Positions 36,611 through 50,023 of a DNA stretch of 64,000 nucleotides are shown in pieces. The stretch is taken from the NCBI GenBank assembly GCA_026724425.1, contig JAIUCV010000003.1, forward strand, positions 58,545,088 to 58,609,087, written 5' to 3'. Position numbers and translations under genes: made by a program. The stretch is from Erythrophleum ivorense. Its lineage: Eukaryota > Streptophyta > Magnoliopsida > Fabales > Fabaceae. The first letter of the stretch is position 1, and every line of letters begins with the position of its first letter. Below the pieces are notes generated by a model. The model was not told the origin of the DNA, did no database searches, and was given only the letters and a program-made list of their open reading frames with translations.

Positions 36611-39600
36611 GATGGCTGTGTCAATTTGTATGCACTTCGACTAATTCACCTTTTAAAATTGGTCAAAAATAGTTATCTATGTCATTCTTAATGAATGTAT
36701 AAAAAGAAATATGAGATGTAATCTTAGTAAAAAAATTAATAGGTTAAAATTCAAACCAGTAACAACATGTGTAACTAGACATTAAATATTGATTTTGACT
36801 AATAAGTACTGCTTGGGCCCAGTTATGGAAAAGCAACAAATGTAATAAATAGTGGCCCAGTTATGAGCACTTCTCCCTTCTACGTAAAAACCCTAAGGTC
36901 CTCCCTCAGGTTCATGTGCTCTTCGACCTGTCTCACAAGCATCAATATCAATGATAAAACCCTTTTTGTTGAATGCACTTCAATGCAACGATTGTTAAGC
37001 TTTGGATGGAATTTTTATATATGGGGCAAAGAAGATAGATGATGACCCACCTAGCTACCACTTGAAGCAAAGTCTTGGTGCAATGATTTTTTTTGTTTTT
37101 GTTTTTGTGGCCTCAGTTTCTGTCAATTGGGTAAGAGAATTATTAGGTGAAAGGGAAGCAAGCAAGTAAACCCCATGTGAGGGATCACCTTTCCTTTTTG
37201 TCACCAACTTTTTCACTGCATTTCCCATTTCCATAGGAAACAAGCTTGATCGTTAGTAGAAACTGGAAAATCTTTAATCTCATTTGTTGATAGTTTAGTT
37301 TAATATACTTTTTGAGGTCTCATCTGAATAACTTTCCTTCAGTACTATCATATTCTTCTAGAATTCTTTACCTTCTTTATAGTAATCATTATTTAGCCTT
37401 TGTTCTATCTTAGTTTATTATCCTTTATCTTCTGTTCTAGATGCGTAAGAATATGGGAAGGGATTGCCCATAATTACATGTGTGTGTGCGCTCTGATGAT
37501 TTCTCTGAGAAAAATTAATATATAAAAAATAAATTTCATGTTTCAATGAGATACAATAAATCTGTTTCAAAAATTTTATAGATAACCTATTTGATATATC
37601 CATATAAAATAATCAATGAAAAGAGATTTTCCATTAATAAATACAAATTCGGTCTGATTATTACTAGAGAAATATGGTTCGTTCTTGGTATCTTCTTCGT
37701 TTTTTGGTCATCCGTTAATGTCTTAGCACAAGTCATGGGTGGTATAAGATAGATATTCCATCTAAAGCTATTCTCCGAAATGTGCCTCTATTATGAATTA
37801 TAAAGTGTGAGAGAGATGATATCAAAATCTTTCATTTCTTCTCTCATGCATGTAATAAGTAGTAAGATTGTTTATGGGCCAATTAGCTCAACTACCTTAT
37901 TGCGTTATGCTAGTTCTAAGGTCAATTTAACCCAAACTAACTTAGTCATATTATATTAAAATAATTTTATATTTTATTGAAATTTATATAAAAATTTTAA
38001 TTTTTTGAAGATAAAATATAATTTTATAATGATTTGTATAAAAATTTTATTTTATAAGAGTTATTTTATAATTTTTAACAAAATTTTTAAAAAAGGCCAA
38101 CCAACTTGGGCTCTACATTTTAATTTTAAAATTTAGTTTAAAATTAGGTTGAACATCAAGTTAAGTCAATACCCAATTCAACTCACAAATACTCTTAGTA
38201 AGTAGAAATTAATTTACGTCTGATATTAGAAATATGATATTCTATTCTTGGATTTATATGTGCTTTAAACTCTCTAACCTAATGAGTTCATTTTTGAGAT
38301 AACATTACTTGTTAAATAACATCCATGCTTGATTGGAGTTCTCCAAAAACCTAGCCAAGACATGACCACTCACACGCACAGGCTCAAGATAAAGCTTATT
38401 TTTGCAATTTTATCTATTATCTCTTAGTAGCTAACATTGTACGAAAAAGTAATCGATATTTGTTGCATTGAAAAAGATGTATCCTCCTTCTTCTATGATT
38501 CCCACTGAAGAGAACCCAAACAAAAAATGAACTATCCTTCAATATCCTTTATTCAAAAGAAGTGTCTCTAAAAGAAACTCCACCATTAATTGGCCCAAGT
38601 GTTGAGCGAATGAGACTGGTAGACCCATAAGCATCACAAAACTATGAAAGGATAGAGCTAGCCAGTCTACAGCTCAAGTGGCAATAGGATTATTGATCCA
38701 TTTATTATCTTAATTTGTACCTTTTTCGGTGGCTATGACCAAATGGCTTGTCTCATTATCAGTCATAGTCTCACTTTCAATTTATGATTATCACTGATTA
38801 ATTGATTGGAAGAATGAAGAATCATATGTACCAACTAGTTCCCTTAACCTCCATACGAAACAAAACAAAAACAAAAAAAAAGCCATAATCATGCTTGATT
38901 CTCATCCACGTTATGCTTTTGTGGGACCCCTCCATGCAAAATCTCAACCCTCCATGCAAATTCAAATAAGTAATAGACAGAAATACCAATAAAATCATTC
39001 ATCAACATTATTCATCTAATAATATTTAAAATTCTAGAATGATATGATCGTTGACAGAACATCGAAATCACTATTAGTAATTTAAACTTTTAGTTGTGCC
39101 TACCATTTCTGTAGAATCATTAGGTACCACCTGATTATTGACCTAAAAACTTAACACAGCCATTGTGGTTGTGCCAAGGAAATAAGACGATGGAATTAAA
39201 AAGATGTCATATGTTGTGAAGTCCACATCCACATTGAAGGTCCAGCATGTAGTGTTAAGTTGTATTCATGCATGCACTCATTATATATACACCCGAAAAT
39301 ATAGTTTATTTATTGGATGCTTAACTGGCATCTCCATTAATGTTGCTTGGGATAATGTTGTTTACTTTATGATTCCTTATTCCAATTCACATTTAAAAAA
39401 TTAGTTACACATAAATTATTGTCTTGAAGCAGCTGATGAAGAGTCCAGGGTTCACTATTATTTTAATTTCTCCTCTTTTCTACTTTGTGAATATACCCAT
39501 TGATATACAACAAAAATGCTTTTCCACTTCACTACAAAATGCAACAAAGTCAATTCATGTTGCCTGATCTGTGCTTAAGAATAAAGATGCACGAGAGAGA

Positions 39601-41164
39601 AAGAGATTAAAGGATCGATAAATACAGATCTAGGATTATTCTTTCAAGAAAGTCTTTATCAGCATCACGTGGTAGTAGGAGAAGATGATAGAGGACAGCA
39701 AGCTACCATTTCCAATCATGTACTAATCATGAAAAGATAAGAAATTTCTATACCAAATACTACCTACCCAAAATGACTAAAGGAAAGTAATACAAAGTAA
39801 ATTGATAATTTGGTCATTGAATTATTATGCATATTTAACTTTAATTTTAAATTTTATAAGTGTATGAGTTAATTTTAAAAATGATAAATTCATTGTATGC
39901 TAATACAAAAATATTAAACGAACTAATATGCAATAAGTTTATTATTTTTAAAAAATAATTTATGTATGTCTTAATATTTAAAAACTAAAATTAGCTAAAC
40001 AGACCTTTCAAAGGTCAAATTATTAGTGTAATCATCATTTACATTAGGCTGCAGTAATCTCTCCCTTAAGAGTTTCGTGGGTATTAATTTGTAGTTAGGA
40101 ATTTGATCATAAGTCAACTTTGGAATTTCATTTTTGTCAATTTTTAAAGACTTTAAGTCTAAAATTGGATAAATTTTTATATAAAACAAAAAATGAAACT
40201 GACTACAATCAGGTTTATTTATATAAATAAAATGCAGAACTTCATAATTCATCTTTGAGAATTTTAGAGATAACAAATCAATAATTGCAATATGAATTAG
40301 AAGGAATCAATAATGCCATGTTTGGTATAAGAGAAAGCAATCGAAAAAAGAGTGAAATGGAATAGGAAAAAACTAAAATCCTTTTTGCTAGATTGATTCC
40401 ATTACTATATGGATCAGCTTGTTTTACTTTTCATCACATTATCAATGAAAAGCTACTGTTTAGTGGAAAAAGAGGAGACAAATATCATTTTGCCCCATTT
40501 TTCGCTTGCCCTACCTAACATAATTATTAAATAATTTAATATTTTTTGAATGAAAATTAAAAATTAGAATCTTATTTTTTTTATTATTGATAATTCAAAA
40601 AATATTTTTTTGAATTAAAAATTTTAAAATATATATTTTATTATTTTTTATTATTGGTAAGTGAAAAATATTTTTTTGAATTAAAAATATTTTTTATACT
40701 AAGGGCATTATGAGCATTTATATAATTTTTCTTTTCATTTTTTTAATATTTTAATTCTTCCAAGTACATAGATATAAATATATTCTCATTTTTTTCATAT
40801 TATTTTAAATATAATTTAGGACTCCAAATTTCATTCTAATTTTATTTCAATTCTCATTTCTTTTTTTTTACTTTTTTTTTTTTAATTTTATCAAACATAA
40901 GTTAAATGAGAAGAATCCAAATAGGAGACATGAAAAGCGTACATTTTTTTATTAAAATATTGATATTGACTTGATAAATCAGCCCAGCTGTTTGAAAGAT
41001 GAATCCTTTCGCCTCCCCCCAAAAATCCACTAAAATCTCTTTTTCTGTTTACTTTAGAGTGCTAATTTTGGAAGATTCACTGAACATGGAAGAAACCTTT
41101 GTTCGTGCAATGATAAATGAGACACTAACTTCATAGTCAGAGCCATTACAAGGAAATTGCAGAT
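36611..41164. other. Gene-poor intergenic DNA
   Basis: No coding region or RNA gene could be supported over 4.5 kb. Somewhat less AT-rich patches occur at 36870-37250 and 38330-38960, but their frames are short and show no domain. GTGGGACCCC at 38921 and a CATGCATG (RY-type) motif near 39266 are isolated. At 37935-38110 lies an AT-rich block related in style to 44290-44390. Confidence 0.4.
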
Positions 41165-41296
41165 AAAGACACAGTTATCATCAACAAACAAAGAATAAAA
41201 TTAATAGCTACCTTTGAAAATAGTGTATTAAAAGACACAGTTATCATCAATAAACAAAGAATAAAATTAATAGCTACCTTTGAAAATAGTGTATTA
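41165..41296. repeat. 66-bp tandem duplication (2 copies)
   Basis: The copies are 41165-41230 and 41231-41296, nearly identical and starting AAAGACACAGTTATCATCAA. Because 66 is a multiple of three, the antisense open frame across it stays open and repeats a 22-residue unit. That is a by-product, not evidence for a gene. Confidence 0.9.
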
Positions 41297-41618
41297 GACC
41301 TTGGAAAGACTGGAATTTTTTCTTGCTTGAAGGATCTTATTTGATTTTGCTCAATCACAGAACAATATATTTCTTGATCAGAATTAATAATTTCTTGTGT
41401 GCAGATTTTCCAAAGCAATGTGTCTCCCACTGAAAGTCAACTAAGACGCCCGCTGGACATGTCTTACAAAAAGAACATGAAGCAAAATATTGTGTCCCCT
41501 CAGTTCAATGACCATCTATCCCTTAATTATTTGATTAATTGCAGCAAAACAGTTTTTGTTAGATATTATAATAAAATTATTTATTAATTTTAGACTATCC
41601 CTTTATAATTTAAACTTT

Positions 41619-42080
41619 GGATAAATTAATTTATTTTTTATTTTAAAAGATGTCTAAATTACATACTTTTTTTTTAATTTTTAAAAATTTATATTTTCCT
41701 CATTTAAAATTAAAAGATACAATACACTTATCATATAATAAAATATGAGCTACAATTACAACTATTTTGACTAAAATATCTTTATATCTATTGTTTATAT
41801 AATATAACAAGTATTAAATATGTATTTGATAAATATAAAAATAGTTAAATTTAGAAAAAAATTAAATTTATAGTTTTTAATGCAAAATAAATAACATTGA
41901 AATATAATTTGAAAAATATTTATTTATTAAAGAGTTATATTTTTATTAAAAAATTAATATTATTTTTGAAGACATTTTGGTTATATTTTAGCTTAGAAAG
42001 ATTTGTACATATTTTCATAATAAAATAGAAGGCTTTGTGATTTAAATATTTCTTAGAGGAGAAAGAGTAATTTTCTCTTA
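41619..42080. mobile_element. AT-rich inverted-repeat element (MITE-like), family member 2
   Basis: It opens GGATAAATTAATTTATTTT, then AAGATGTCTAAATTACATA. It closes with sequence whose reverse complement starts AGAGAAAATTACTCTTTCTCC. Internally, the reverse complement matches 8990-9210 of member 1, with AACTATTTTTATATTTATCAA, TTTAATACTTGTTATATTA and AATAGATAT in the same order. It is therefore the same family in opposite orientation, and smaller. Confidence 0.55.
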
Positions 42081-42232
42081 AACTTTTAAGTTAAAGTGAT
42101 CAGTGTTTAAAACTTCTCAAATCATAATCCAAATCTTGTATTTAAAACATAAATGCATAATGTACAATTGAAAAGAGATAAGTTAAGGGTGGTGGGACCA
42201 ATTAATTTCCAACGTTGAAAATTAGAGAGAAA

Positions 42233-43025
42233 AACTTTTAATATTTAAAATTCTTCAGTATTTCTCTTTCCAATTACATTTTGTGTAATTTTACGGAGGA
42301 TTTATTTGTTTCAAATCATCTTCTTCCATTTCTCTCTCTCCGCCACCCTCTTCTGGTTTTTTTTTTTATAACTTAGTACTATTCAGATTCCAAATGTAAA
42401 GTCCTTGATTTAGACCTAATACTTGCAATAATTGGGTAGATTAATAGCATTAAGCAATTGTATGGAAGAATTTGACTCTAGCTAGCTAGTTTGAATTTTC
42501 AGATTACCATAATGGTTAGGCTAGAGGTTGTTTTCTGCCTTGTGATGCAGCAAATCAAGTTTATGTTTGGCCTTACAAATTGAGCATCATCACAATTTTG
42601 ACTTAAACGAATTATGTGACTTAAAAGTTTTTAACATTGAAATTTTTTTAATTTTTCTTTCTCCAACTACATCTTATCCAATATATTACAATGATCCATT
42701 TGCCTCAATTCATCTTCTTCCATCCCCCCTCCCCTCTTTTGGTTTTCATTTTTTGTTTTTTAAAATAACATAGTATACTATTCAGATTCCAAAACTAAAG
42801 TCCTTGATTTAGACTTAATAGCTGCAACAATTAGGGGGTAGATTAATGGCATTAAGCAATTGTATAGAAGAGTTTGACTCCAGCTAGGTAGTTTGAATTT
42901 TCAAATTATCATAATGGTTAGGTTAGGGGTTGATTCGTGCCTTGTGATGCAGCAAATCAAGTTTATGTTTGCCCTTATAAACTAAGAAGCATCACAAGTT
43001 TGACTTAAGAGAACTATGTGATGAA
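42233..43025. repeat. Tandem duplication, two diverged units of about 400 bp
   Basis: Unit 1 (about 42233-42625) and unit 2 (about 42632-43025) share long blocks in order: CATCTTCTTCCAT, ACTATTCAGATTCCAAA, AAAGTCCTTGATTTAGAC, GCATTAAGCAATTGTAT, TAGTTTGAATTTTCA and CTTGTGATGCAGCAAATCAA. Divergence is roughly one base in ten, so this is older than the 64- and 66-bp duplications. No coding frame is conserved between the units. Confidence 0.85.
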
Positions 43026-43496
43026 TGCCCTTAACTAAAGGGATTTAATGGCCAATCATCACCAAAAAGAAAAGAGAAAGAAAAATCATTTTTTAGGTTT
43101 CAGCTTTTCATCCAGAATAAGATACCAGTTCATGAAGATGTCTATGAAGGTTACCCTATACTAGCAAGCCAAATTGAGGTTGATTGGCTTTCCAAACTTA
43201 CCACAAAGAGCTCAATAATTAATCAATCAATAGATTTTAAGGAGTTTAATTGGTGTAATAAGAAAACTACATTGTAAACAAATTGGGTGAGACGTAGAAG
43301 TGTGATAAGTGTAGGGACCTCTCAAACGTACTTTTTGATTGGTTGTAAGTGTATTTTTATGATGGTCATCTGATAGAAAAGTAATATATACATTAGTAAC
43401 ATGGGCATGATGTCTGTATTATGTTAGACTCTACACAATCTATGTTATGAAATATCAAAAGTTGTTTTCTTAATTATATGTCTCTGCGTGTGTACA

Positions 43497-43582
43497 TATA
43501 TATATATATATATATATGAAAATATTAATATATAAGCAATTTAAGATGAAAAGAGAATAATATATATATATATATATATATT
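43497..43582. repeat. Two (TA)n runs
   Basis: TA runs lie at about 43497-43517 and 43560-43581, separated by a short AT-rich spacer. Confidence 0.8.
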
Positions 43583-43649
43583 ATATTTGAAATAGTGAAA
43601 AACTCTAATATAAATAAAATAATAAATTATAGAGACATTCTTCAAATTT

Positions 43650-43985
43650 TGTTAAAATTATATAGGCCTCTCTTTTATTTTTAAAATGTGTACTTTAATT
43701 CAATTTTTTTTTTACTAAAATATCCTCTCTAATAAGTATAATTTTTTGACTTGCAATAATTAGTTTTAAGTATAATTTTGGTTCTAAATAATAGATCCTT
43801 TTTATCATCAAATTTACTCTCTTAAATTGATAAATTTGAAGGAGGATATTTCAGTTATATTTAGGTTAATAAAAAATATTTTAATAAAAATAATTTAAAA
43901 TAGACTATAGCATAGTACAACTTTTTAGTTTCAAGTGAAAGTAGAGTATATTTTAAAAACAAAAAGGAATTTATATAATTTACTC
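43650..43985. mobile_element. Foldback (MITE-like) sequence related to 29260-29560
   Basis: The left ATTATATAGGCCTCTC..TTTTTAAAATGTGTACTTTA is mirrored by the right side read in reverse complement, AATTATATAAATTCC..TTTTTAAAATATACTCTACTT. The ends resemble the copies in the SERK promoter duplication, but the centre differs. Confidence 0.4.
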
Positions 43986-46429
43986 TAAATAAAATAAGTT
44001 TACAATTTTGCAATATATATTATTTAACAATTAATGATAGCCATTTAGATAGTATCTTCAATTGAAAAAAAAATACATGTATAATGTTAATTGATATTTG
44101 AAAAAGACCAAAATGACCTTTTATTGCTAGAATTTTTATTTGGAAAAGAGAATCAAGACATCTATTTTAAGAGTGTTCATGGCCACAGTTAGTTCAAGTT
44201 TTTGCTTAGTTTGGTGTTTGTTCCAATTTTACACTGACCTTCTTTTCTAAGTCTAGTGCCCCAAGTGAGCTTGATTCAGGTTGGTAAAGTCTTTTTTTTT
44301 TAATTTTTGATAAAAATTATAAAATAAATTTTAAAAAATATAAAATTTTCTTATAAATTCCTATAAGATAATTTTAAAAAATACATAAGACTAGGCCAAG
44401 CAAACCAAATTAGCTTACATGGATGACTTAGTGCTTGACTCGATTTAATATGCTTAAAATTTTTATTTTAGCTTAACCTAATGTGATTAAGTAGGATTGT
44501 GGTGACCTCAAAACATCATGTATAGCCTAGTGTTTTCAACTAAATAAATGAATAAAATAAAATGAAAGAAGAAAAGCAAACCGTGCAAACAGGTTTAATA
44601 ATTTTTTTATTCCATTTTGACTAGTAAGTTTTTTACTAGCACCGACTCTTTGCTAAATGGCTTCAAGGGTTAAACTGAGGCAGTGAAAGGACCTATTTCC
44701 CTTTTTTCTTTTATTTAATGCGAATTTAATTGAAAAATAGAGTTATTTAAGGATTATCGATGGTAGAGTATGAGTAAGATATTATATTTTTCATTCTAAG
44801 ACATGAATTTAGCAAGCAAAATGTTTTTCATTTATATTGAACTTTTAAATCTTCAAACGTGAATCAATTCGCTTGAAAAATTTTTAAAATGATTTTTTTA
44901 AAAAATTGAGACTCATTTACATAAAAGCTATTTATATAAAATTACAATAAAGAATAAAATGTTCCATATGTATATTAATATAATTCGAAATTCTACTTAG
45001 ATGATATTTTCTAATTTTTGTGTGTACATATTTGTATACATATGGAGAGAGAGAAAGAGAGTAATGGTTTAGGGTGAGGTGGGTATGTTTCAAGAGCTAA
45101 TTATAATTATTTATTCACAAATCAGGTGATCCAAACTATTTTTTTATAAATCTGAATTGGGTTTCAAATTCATTTTAAAAATTATAAAAAAAATAAAAGA
45201 AAACCTGCTAATCACCCACAATCAGATCTAATCAGAACCTAGGAGTATCCATTGAAGCAACTTGACTTTTTGTGCACCAATATAAATATCTATGCTTTAT
45301 CTTATTTTAAGAAGAATATATGGGTAGATGGGTCCAACTGTGTTTCTCCCTTTTTAGCTGTTTTGGAGAAAATTGGGAAATGAATAATGTCAAGAATTGC
45401 AGGCCTAATTTTGGACCACTATGCCAGGTTACCCATCCCCTCATAATGTGGTAGGAGTGCCTTGAGGTACTATTGCATCTCCTCCTTACCCTACTTCCAT
45501 TTTGCAACTTGTCACCAATTTTTTTTGTTTAAATTTTGTGGATTCCCCTATATGCAATTATACAAATAATTATCTCGATTTTGACACTTTCATTATTTTT
45601 TATTTATTAAATTGAACTAAATTTAACTATATAAGTATAAAAATATAAAAATATTTAGTTGTTGGTGGTTAAGGTTATGACAAGGGAGAAAAGAGAAAAT
45701 TTAGTCTAGTTGAAATGTATTATATAGTTTACATGTTCTTTTTTTTTTTGAGTTAAGAGGAAAAGGGGATGGCTTGGAGCCGCCAATATACAGTGATAAT
45801 TCTAGTAAGATGACAAATTCTAAAGATTTTGGTTCTTGTTTGAATTAGACTTTATTTTGTTTAAAGTTAAGAATCCATATTAATTGTTGTCAAGCTCTTT
45901 AAAATTAATGGAGTTATTGTAGTAAGGAGAGTTTTGACAATATAAATTGAATCATTTTAAACTTGTAAGGATATTGAACTTGTAAAACACATGTATCATT
46001 AGTCATTGCATACATATGTAATATTATTACAAATTTGCAATTTTAATGGTAAAAAAGCATAATTAAAGCTATTTAAAGGAAAAAGAAGAGAACAATATTA
46101 TTAAATGATATTTAAACTCATTATTTATCATAATTATATATCTAGTTGTATATAAATATAATTGATTCACTTAGTCAATAAATAATGTCATTTACACAAT
46201 AATTATGCATAATAATTAAATGAAAATTTTAAAATGAAAATTTAATAGTTAGATTAATCCAACTCTATAGATAAGTGCATTATACTTAGTAAATGTATAT
46301 TAATAAAATATCACCAATAAAAATAAAGTAAAATTTACTCAATCAACCCAACTCAATTATACTGTTTAAGTCAACTTTTTTTTCACAAAGTATTTTTTAA
46401 ACTCTTTGAATCAATTATTTGTTACAAGT
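43986..46429. other. Gene-poor intergenic DNA
   Basis: No gene is supported. A more balanced patch at 45300-45520 holds only short frames with no recognisable domain. Confidence 0.4.
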
Positions 46430-46815
46430 AAAACCAAATTTTAATCCCTCATAGATGAGGAATTTTTAATTTAACTTATTATGAAATTATTTTATCAATT
46501 TAGCCATTCACAAATAAAATATTTCTTAATATGATTTCTCATAAAATTACTTTTTCAATTTAATCTCTCATATATAAGTATCTTTTAATTTAATTTCTCA
46601 TAAATAAAACTATTGCTAACGATGGTCTCATACATATAGATATTTCTCAATTTAATAAAAAGATATTATTGATAATAATTTTATTTACAAGGGGATTAAA
46701 TTAATATATATATATATATATATGAGAGATCAAATTAAAAAAATAATTTTTTTAAAAACTAAATTGAAAAATATACCATCTATAAAAGATTAAAATAAAA
46801 TTTTACTCTATTTGT
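46430..46815. mobile_element. Foldback element of the CTCATAAAT family, copy 1
   Basis: The left half has repeated TTTAATCTCTCATA..TAAGTAT and TTCTCATAAAATTACTTTTTCAATTTA blocks. The right half has their inverse (ATGAGAGATCAAATTAAAAAA, AACTAAATTGAAAAATAT, TTAAAATAAAATTTTACTC). It is symmetrical around about 46640, with a (TA)n run at 46705-46723. A second copy lies at 61078-61525. Confidence 0.6.
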
Positions 46816-46919
46816 TACTAATAAGTTTTAATTTAATAGTACCAAAATTTTGTTTATGATTAAAGCATTCGGATTCAAATTTGAACCGCAACCAAATTAT
46901 TTAAAAAAGTTTTGAAGTC

Positions 46920-47275
46920 AATAGGGATTCCATATCCAAATGATGATACCTGCACGCGCCATGGCCACGCGCTTCACAAGCGTCTTGAGGAAGTGAATGA
47001 AGTGAGTGCTTTACAGTGAGGATCCACCTCAGCTTCCCATTACTGGTTGCAGTATCAACTGAGATATCAGATACCCCCCGTGACCGCGTTGTGCAAATTC
47101 TTTGCGTGGGTCCCACTCATCCAAATCTTTTTCGATTATTTGATTGGACGGTGAGACTGTGTGTTCCAATGGTCGGCTCCACCGGAACACTACCCAGACA
47201 GCCTCCCGTTGGACCAGAAAAGGGTATCAACTCGGCTTTGCCAGCTTCACTGGCTTGGATTAGCCAATAGCCTAA
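46920..47275. promoter_or_regulatory. GC-rich promoter-like island 1
   Basis: A 350-bp island of balanced composition stands out in AT-rich DNA. It contains two CACGCGC (CGCG-box, CAMTA-type) motifs at 46953 and 46966, a palindromic GTGGGTCCCAC at 47106-47116 that fits TCP-factor sites, and CCCCCCGTGACCGCG near 47084. Overlapping frames on both strands (46901-47116 minus, 47016-47270 plus) have no recognisable family. No downstream exon was found on either side, so this is a candidate orphan promoter or conserved non-coding element. Confidence 0.35.
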
Positions 47276-49400
47276 TAATATTAAGATAAAAATTACTCAA
47301 GTTAAAAATATTTATACTAAAAATCTTAAATTTTAAAATTATTTTTAAAAATTTAAAGACTAATTTTTGAATCTTTAAATTAATAATTTTATCTTAAATT
47401 TTTGAGCCTTTTTGAATAATGTTAAATTTAATATTTTTATTAAATAATATTAAATTTTTAAATCATTTTTAAAGATTAAAAAATAATAAATTTAAATTTA
47501 AACTTTTGGGAACTGATTCTTTTCATTTTTTTCACCCTTATGCATATATCTTGATTATTAGTTAATGTCTTTTGTTTGATATAAAATAAAATTTGATTAA
47601 ATAAATATAAATTTCATACAAATATAATAATGTAAGTATGTAATTTTGAATTAGATTTGAGGTGTCAGGTCTTCTAAGAAAATTATAATATATATAATTT
47701 TTTTAAAAAAAGTTCAATCATATGATATTATATATTTATTTATATTAAATTGTAAAAACTACATATTTATTTATAAAAATTATATAGTTATTATATTATA
47801 AATGAAAAATTATATATGTATTATATTTTAATTAAAAAATTAATTGTAAAAATATAAAAAAAAATTATATAATTTTTCATAAAAGAGTGGATAGATTCTT
47901 TGAATATAAACACAAGGCATAGTGGAAAATTATTCTCCCATCTTGGAGTATATAGAAGCTTCCTCTTTGACGGAAGAGGACAAATTATTTAAGTAACAAT
48001 GTTCCTCATCTCATCTCTCTTTCTCTTTCTATTAAATTTTCTCTTAAACAAGGGATGATTGGTTAACCGTTGACAAAAAAAATAAAAATAAAAATAAAAA
48101 GTTCATTTTCTATACTTTTTTCCACTCTTTTCACCTTTGTTACCCCCCACCTAAAAGAAATATAGAAAAGGAAACTGCGCCTACAATTCATTGAAAATGT
48201 GAGGACCTCTCCGGAAAAAACAAAATATCTTTGTGACAAACCATGTCAGCAATGTACCCTTTACCTTTAAATAAATATTTGGTCTGTTCTGTTCATTGTA
48301 GCGCACAACACAGATTTAATCACTTTCTCATTCTGGTACAACTGGCTTTATCCATGAAAATGACAACCCAATTCATTTATTTTAACCCACCCCACAAGCC
48401 TCACAAGTCCAGGTCGGGATTTGTGAAGATTCACCTTTTCACCCTTAACCCCTTCATTGGAGACTCACTTGTATATGAACCCTGAAAATCTGTATCACTC
48501 TCCTTCCACCTTTCTGTGCCATTACAGCCCCTTGTGACTTGCTCTGTTTTTGTTCCTTTGACTTGTGTTTTATATGGGAGGCATTTAATATTTTGGGTAA
48601 CAAGTCTTGTGTTTTGGCACTAAAGTATTATCAGATGACACCATTTTATGTGTTATAAAAATCATGAGATTCTCATATCGCATCATTTTTAGCATTTTAA
48701 CTTATGTCAAATACCGCTTTTATCTTTTTGGAACAACTTTTAATTCTTCTATCAAACTTATACATATTAAATACTATATTATCTTATAGTATGATATCAT
48801 ATACCATGAGTTCCAAGATAGTATGAAAGGTAATATAACAATAACATAAAAATGGAGACATATGTTAGGATCACTTTAACCAAGCACACTCTCTTGAAAG
48901 TTTTGATTTTAGTATATGATTGATTTTGTTCACATTTTTAATACGCTCTTTTCAAAGTTACTTAGGCAGGAGGTGTAGACAAAACATAAACCTATCATAA
49001 TAATAATAACTCTTAATTATTTATTCATTAAGGTTAATATGTGAGCAAAACTTAGAATAAATTATTGAGAGAACTTCTAACTCATTAAGTGGATCACTTG
49101 AATTCAAAAAGATAATGTCTTGTTCGGTAAAAGGAGTAAAAAGAAAATGAAAAGAAATATATTAAATAATCTGGTCTGGTACACATTTTGTAGGGTTAGA
49201 GGAGTAATCTAATCTATATTTTATGAGCACATAAATTGAGAGTAATTATTATATCTAATTTATACAAAATTTATTGTAACTTAATTATCATTCCTTTTTT
49301 TATAATTCCTATATTATTTTCAAGTAAGGACATGGAGATTATTTCTCAATTATTCTTTTATTTCTGTATTATTTTTATTCAACTAAATATATAAATACAA
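47276..49400. other. AT-rich intergenic DNA upstream of the xylosidase gene
   Basis: The stretch holds AT-rich foldback-like sequence at about 47280-47500 and a more balanced patch at 48160-48560 with no domain-bearing frame. No gene is called. Confidence 0.4.
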
Positions 49401-49698
49401 TGGCATTATTATTATTTCATATTATATCAAATGTAATTATCTTATTTTATTCACATTTTTATTATTTTTTTATTTTCATATTTAACAATTCTGTCTGTGA
49501 AATAGGACATAAATTATTAAGCCAAACTACATGCTCTGTTTTCACCATTTGGCTTGCCAATCCCCAAAGACTGGAGCCAAAGTTGCGGCGACCATATAAC
49601 AAACCAAATAACCCTCACGTGATTTACCGTCTAAAGACAGTACTGGCCCTGTATATTTCAATGTACGAGAAAAAAATTAACCTTCTACGCAGTGGGCA

Positions 49699-49707
49699 GT
49701 GTGTGTG

Positions 49708-49741
<34 letters not shown>
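49699..49741. repeat. Compound (GT)n(AT)n microsatellite in the xylosidase upstream region
   Basis: A GT run (about 49699-49712) is followed by an AT run (about 49715-49741), about 300 bp before the xylosidase start codon. It creates the Tyr/Ile-rich false frames seen here. Confidence 0.85.
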
Positions 49742-49745
<4 letters not shown>

Positions 49746-49946
49746 CAAGTAGACATGCCCTCCCTAAGAACACATAGAAAAGCATTCACGGACTCGTATA
49801 TGCTGGACGAGTCCCTTACAAAATCACCTTTAGATTCTTTTCACTTGTTCTTTTGCCCCTTAGCCAAAAACATCTACATTTAATAGGGGTCTCTCCAACC
49901 ACTTCCCATTCACCCATCACGGGCTGCTAAAAAACAACGTGTTCTT

Positions 49947-49954
49947 TATATATA
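49947..49954 (+). promoter_or_regulatory. TATA box candidate of the xylosidase gene
   Basis: TATATATA lies 70 bp before the ATG, within CTTTATATATATGTAGC. The spacing allows a 5' leader of about 40 bases. It is the only strong TATA element between the microsatellite and the start codon. Confidence 0.6.
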
Positions 49955-50023
49955 TGTAGCTAGTTAGATCCATATCAACCATACCCATTTGAGTTTTGCC
50001 TGAGTTTTCATTTCAAGGTCACA

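Noticed and set aside
41146..41430. 94-codon minus-strand frame with a repeated 22-residue hydrophobic unit
   Set aside because: The repeat comes from a 66-bp tandem DNA duplication. There is no family feature, splice context or coding bias.
49400..49883. Tyr/Ile-repeat frames upstream of the xylosidase
   Set aside because: They are created by the GT/AT microsatellite and have no domain.
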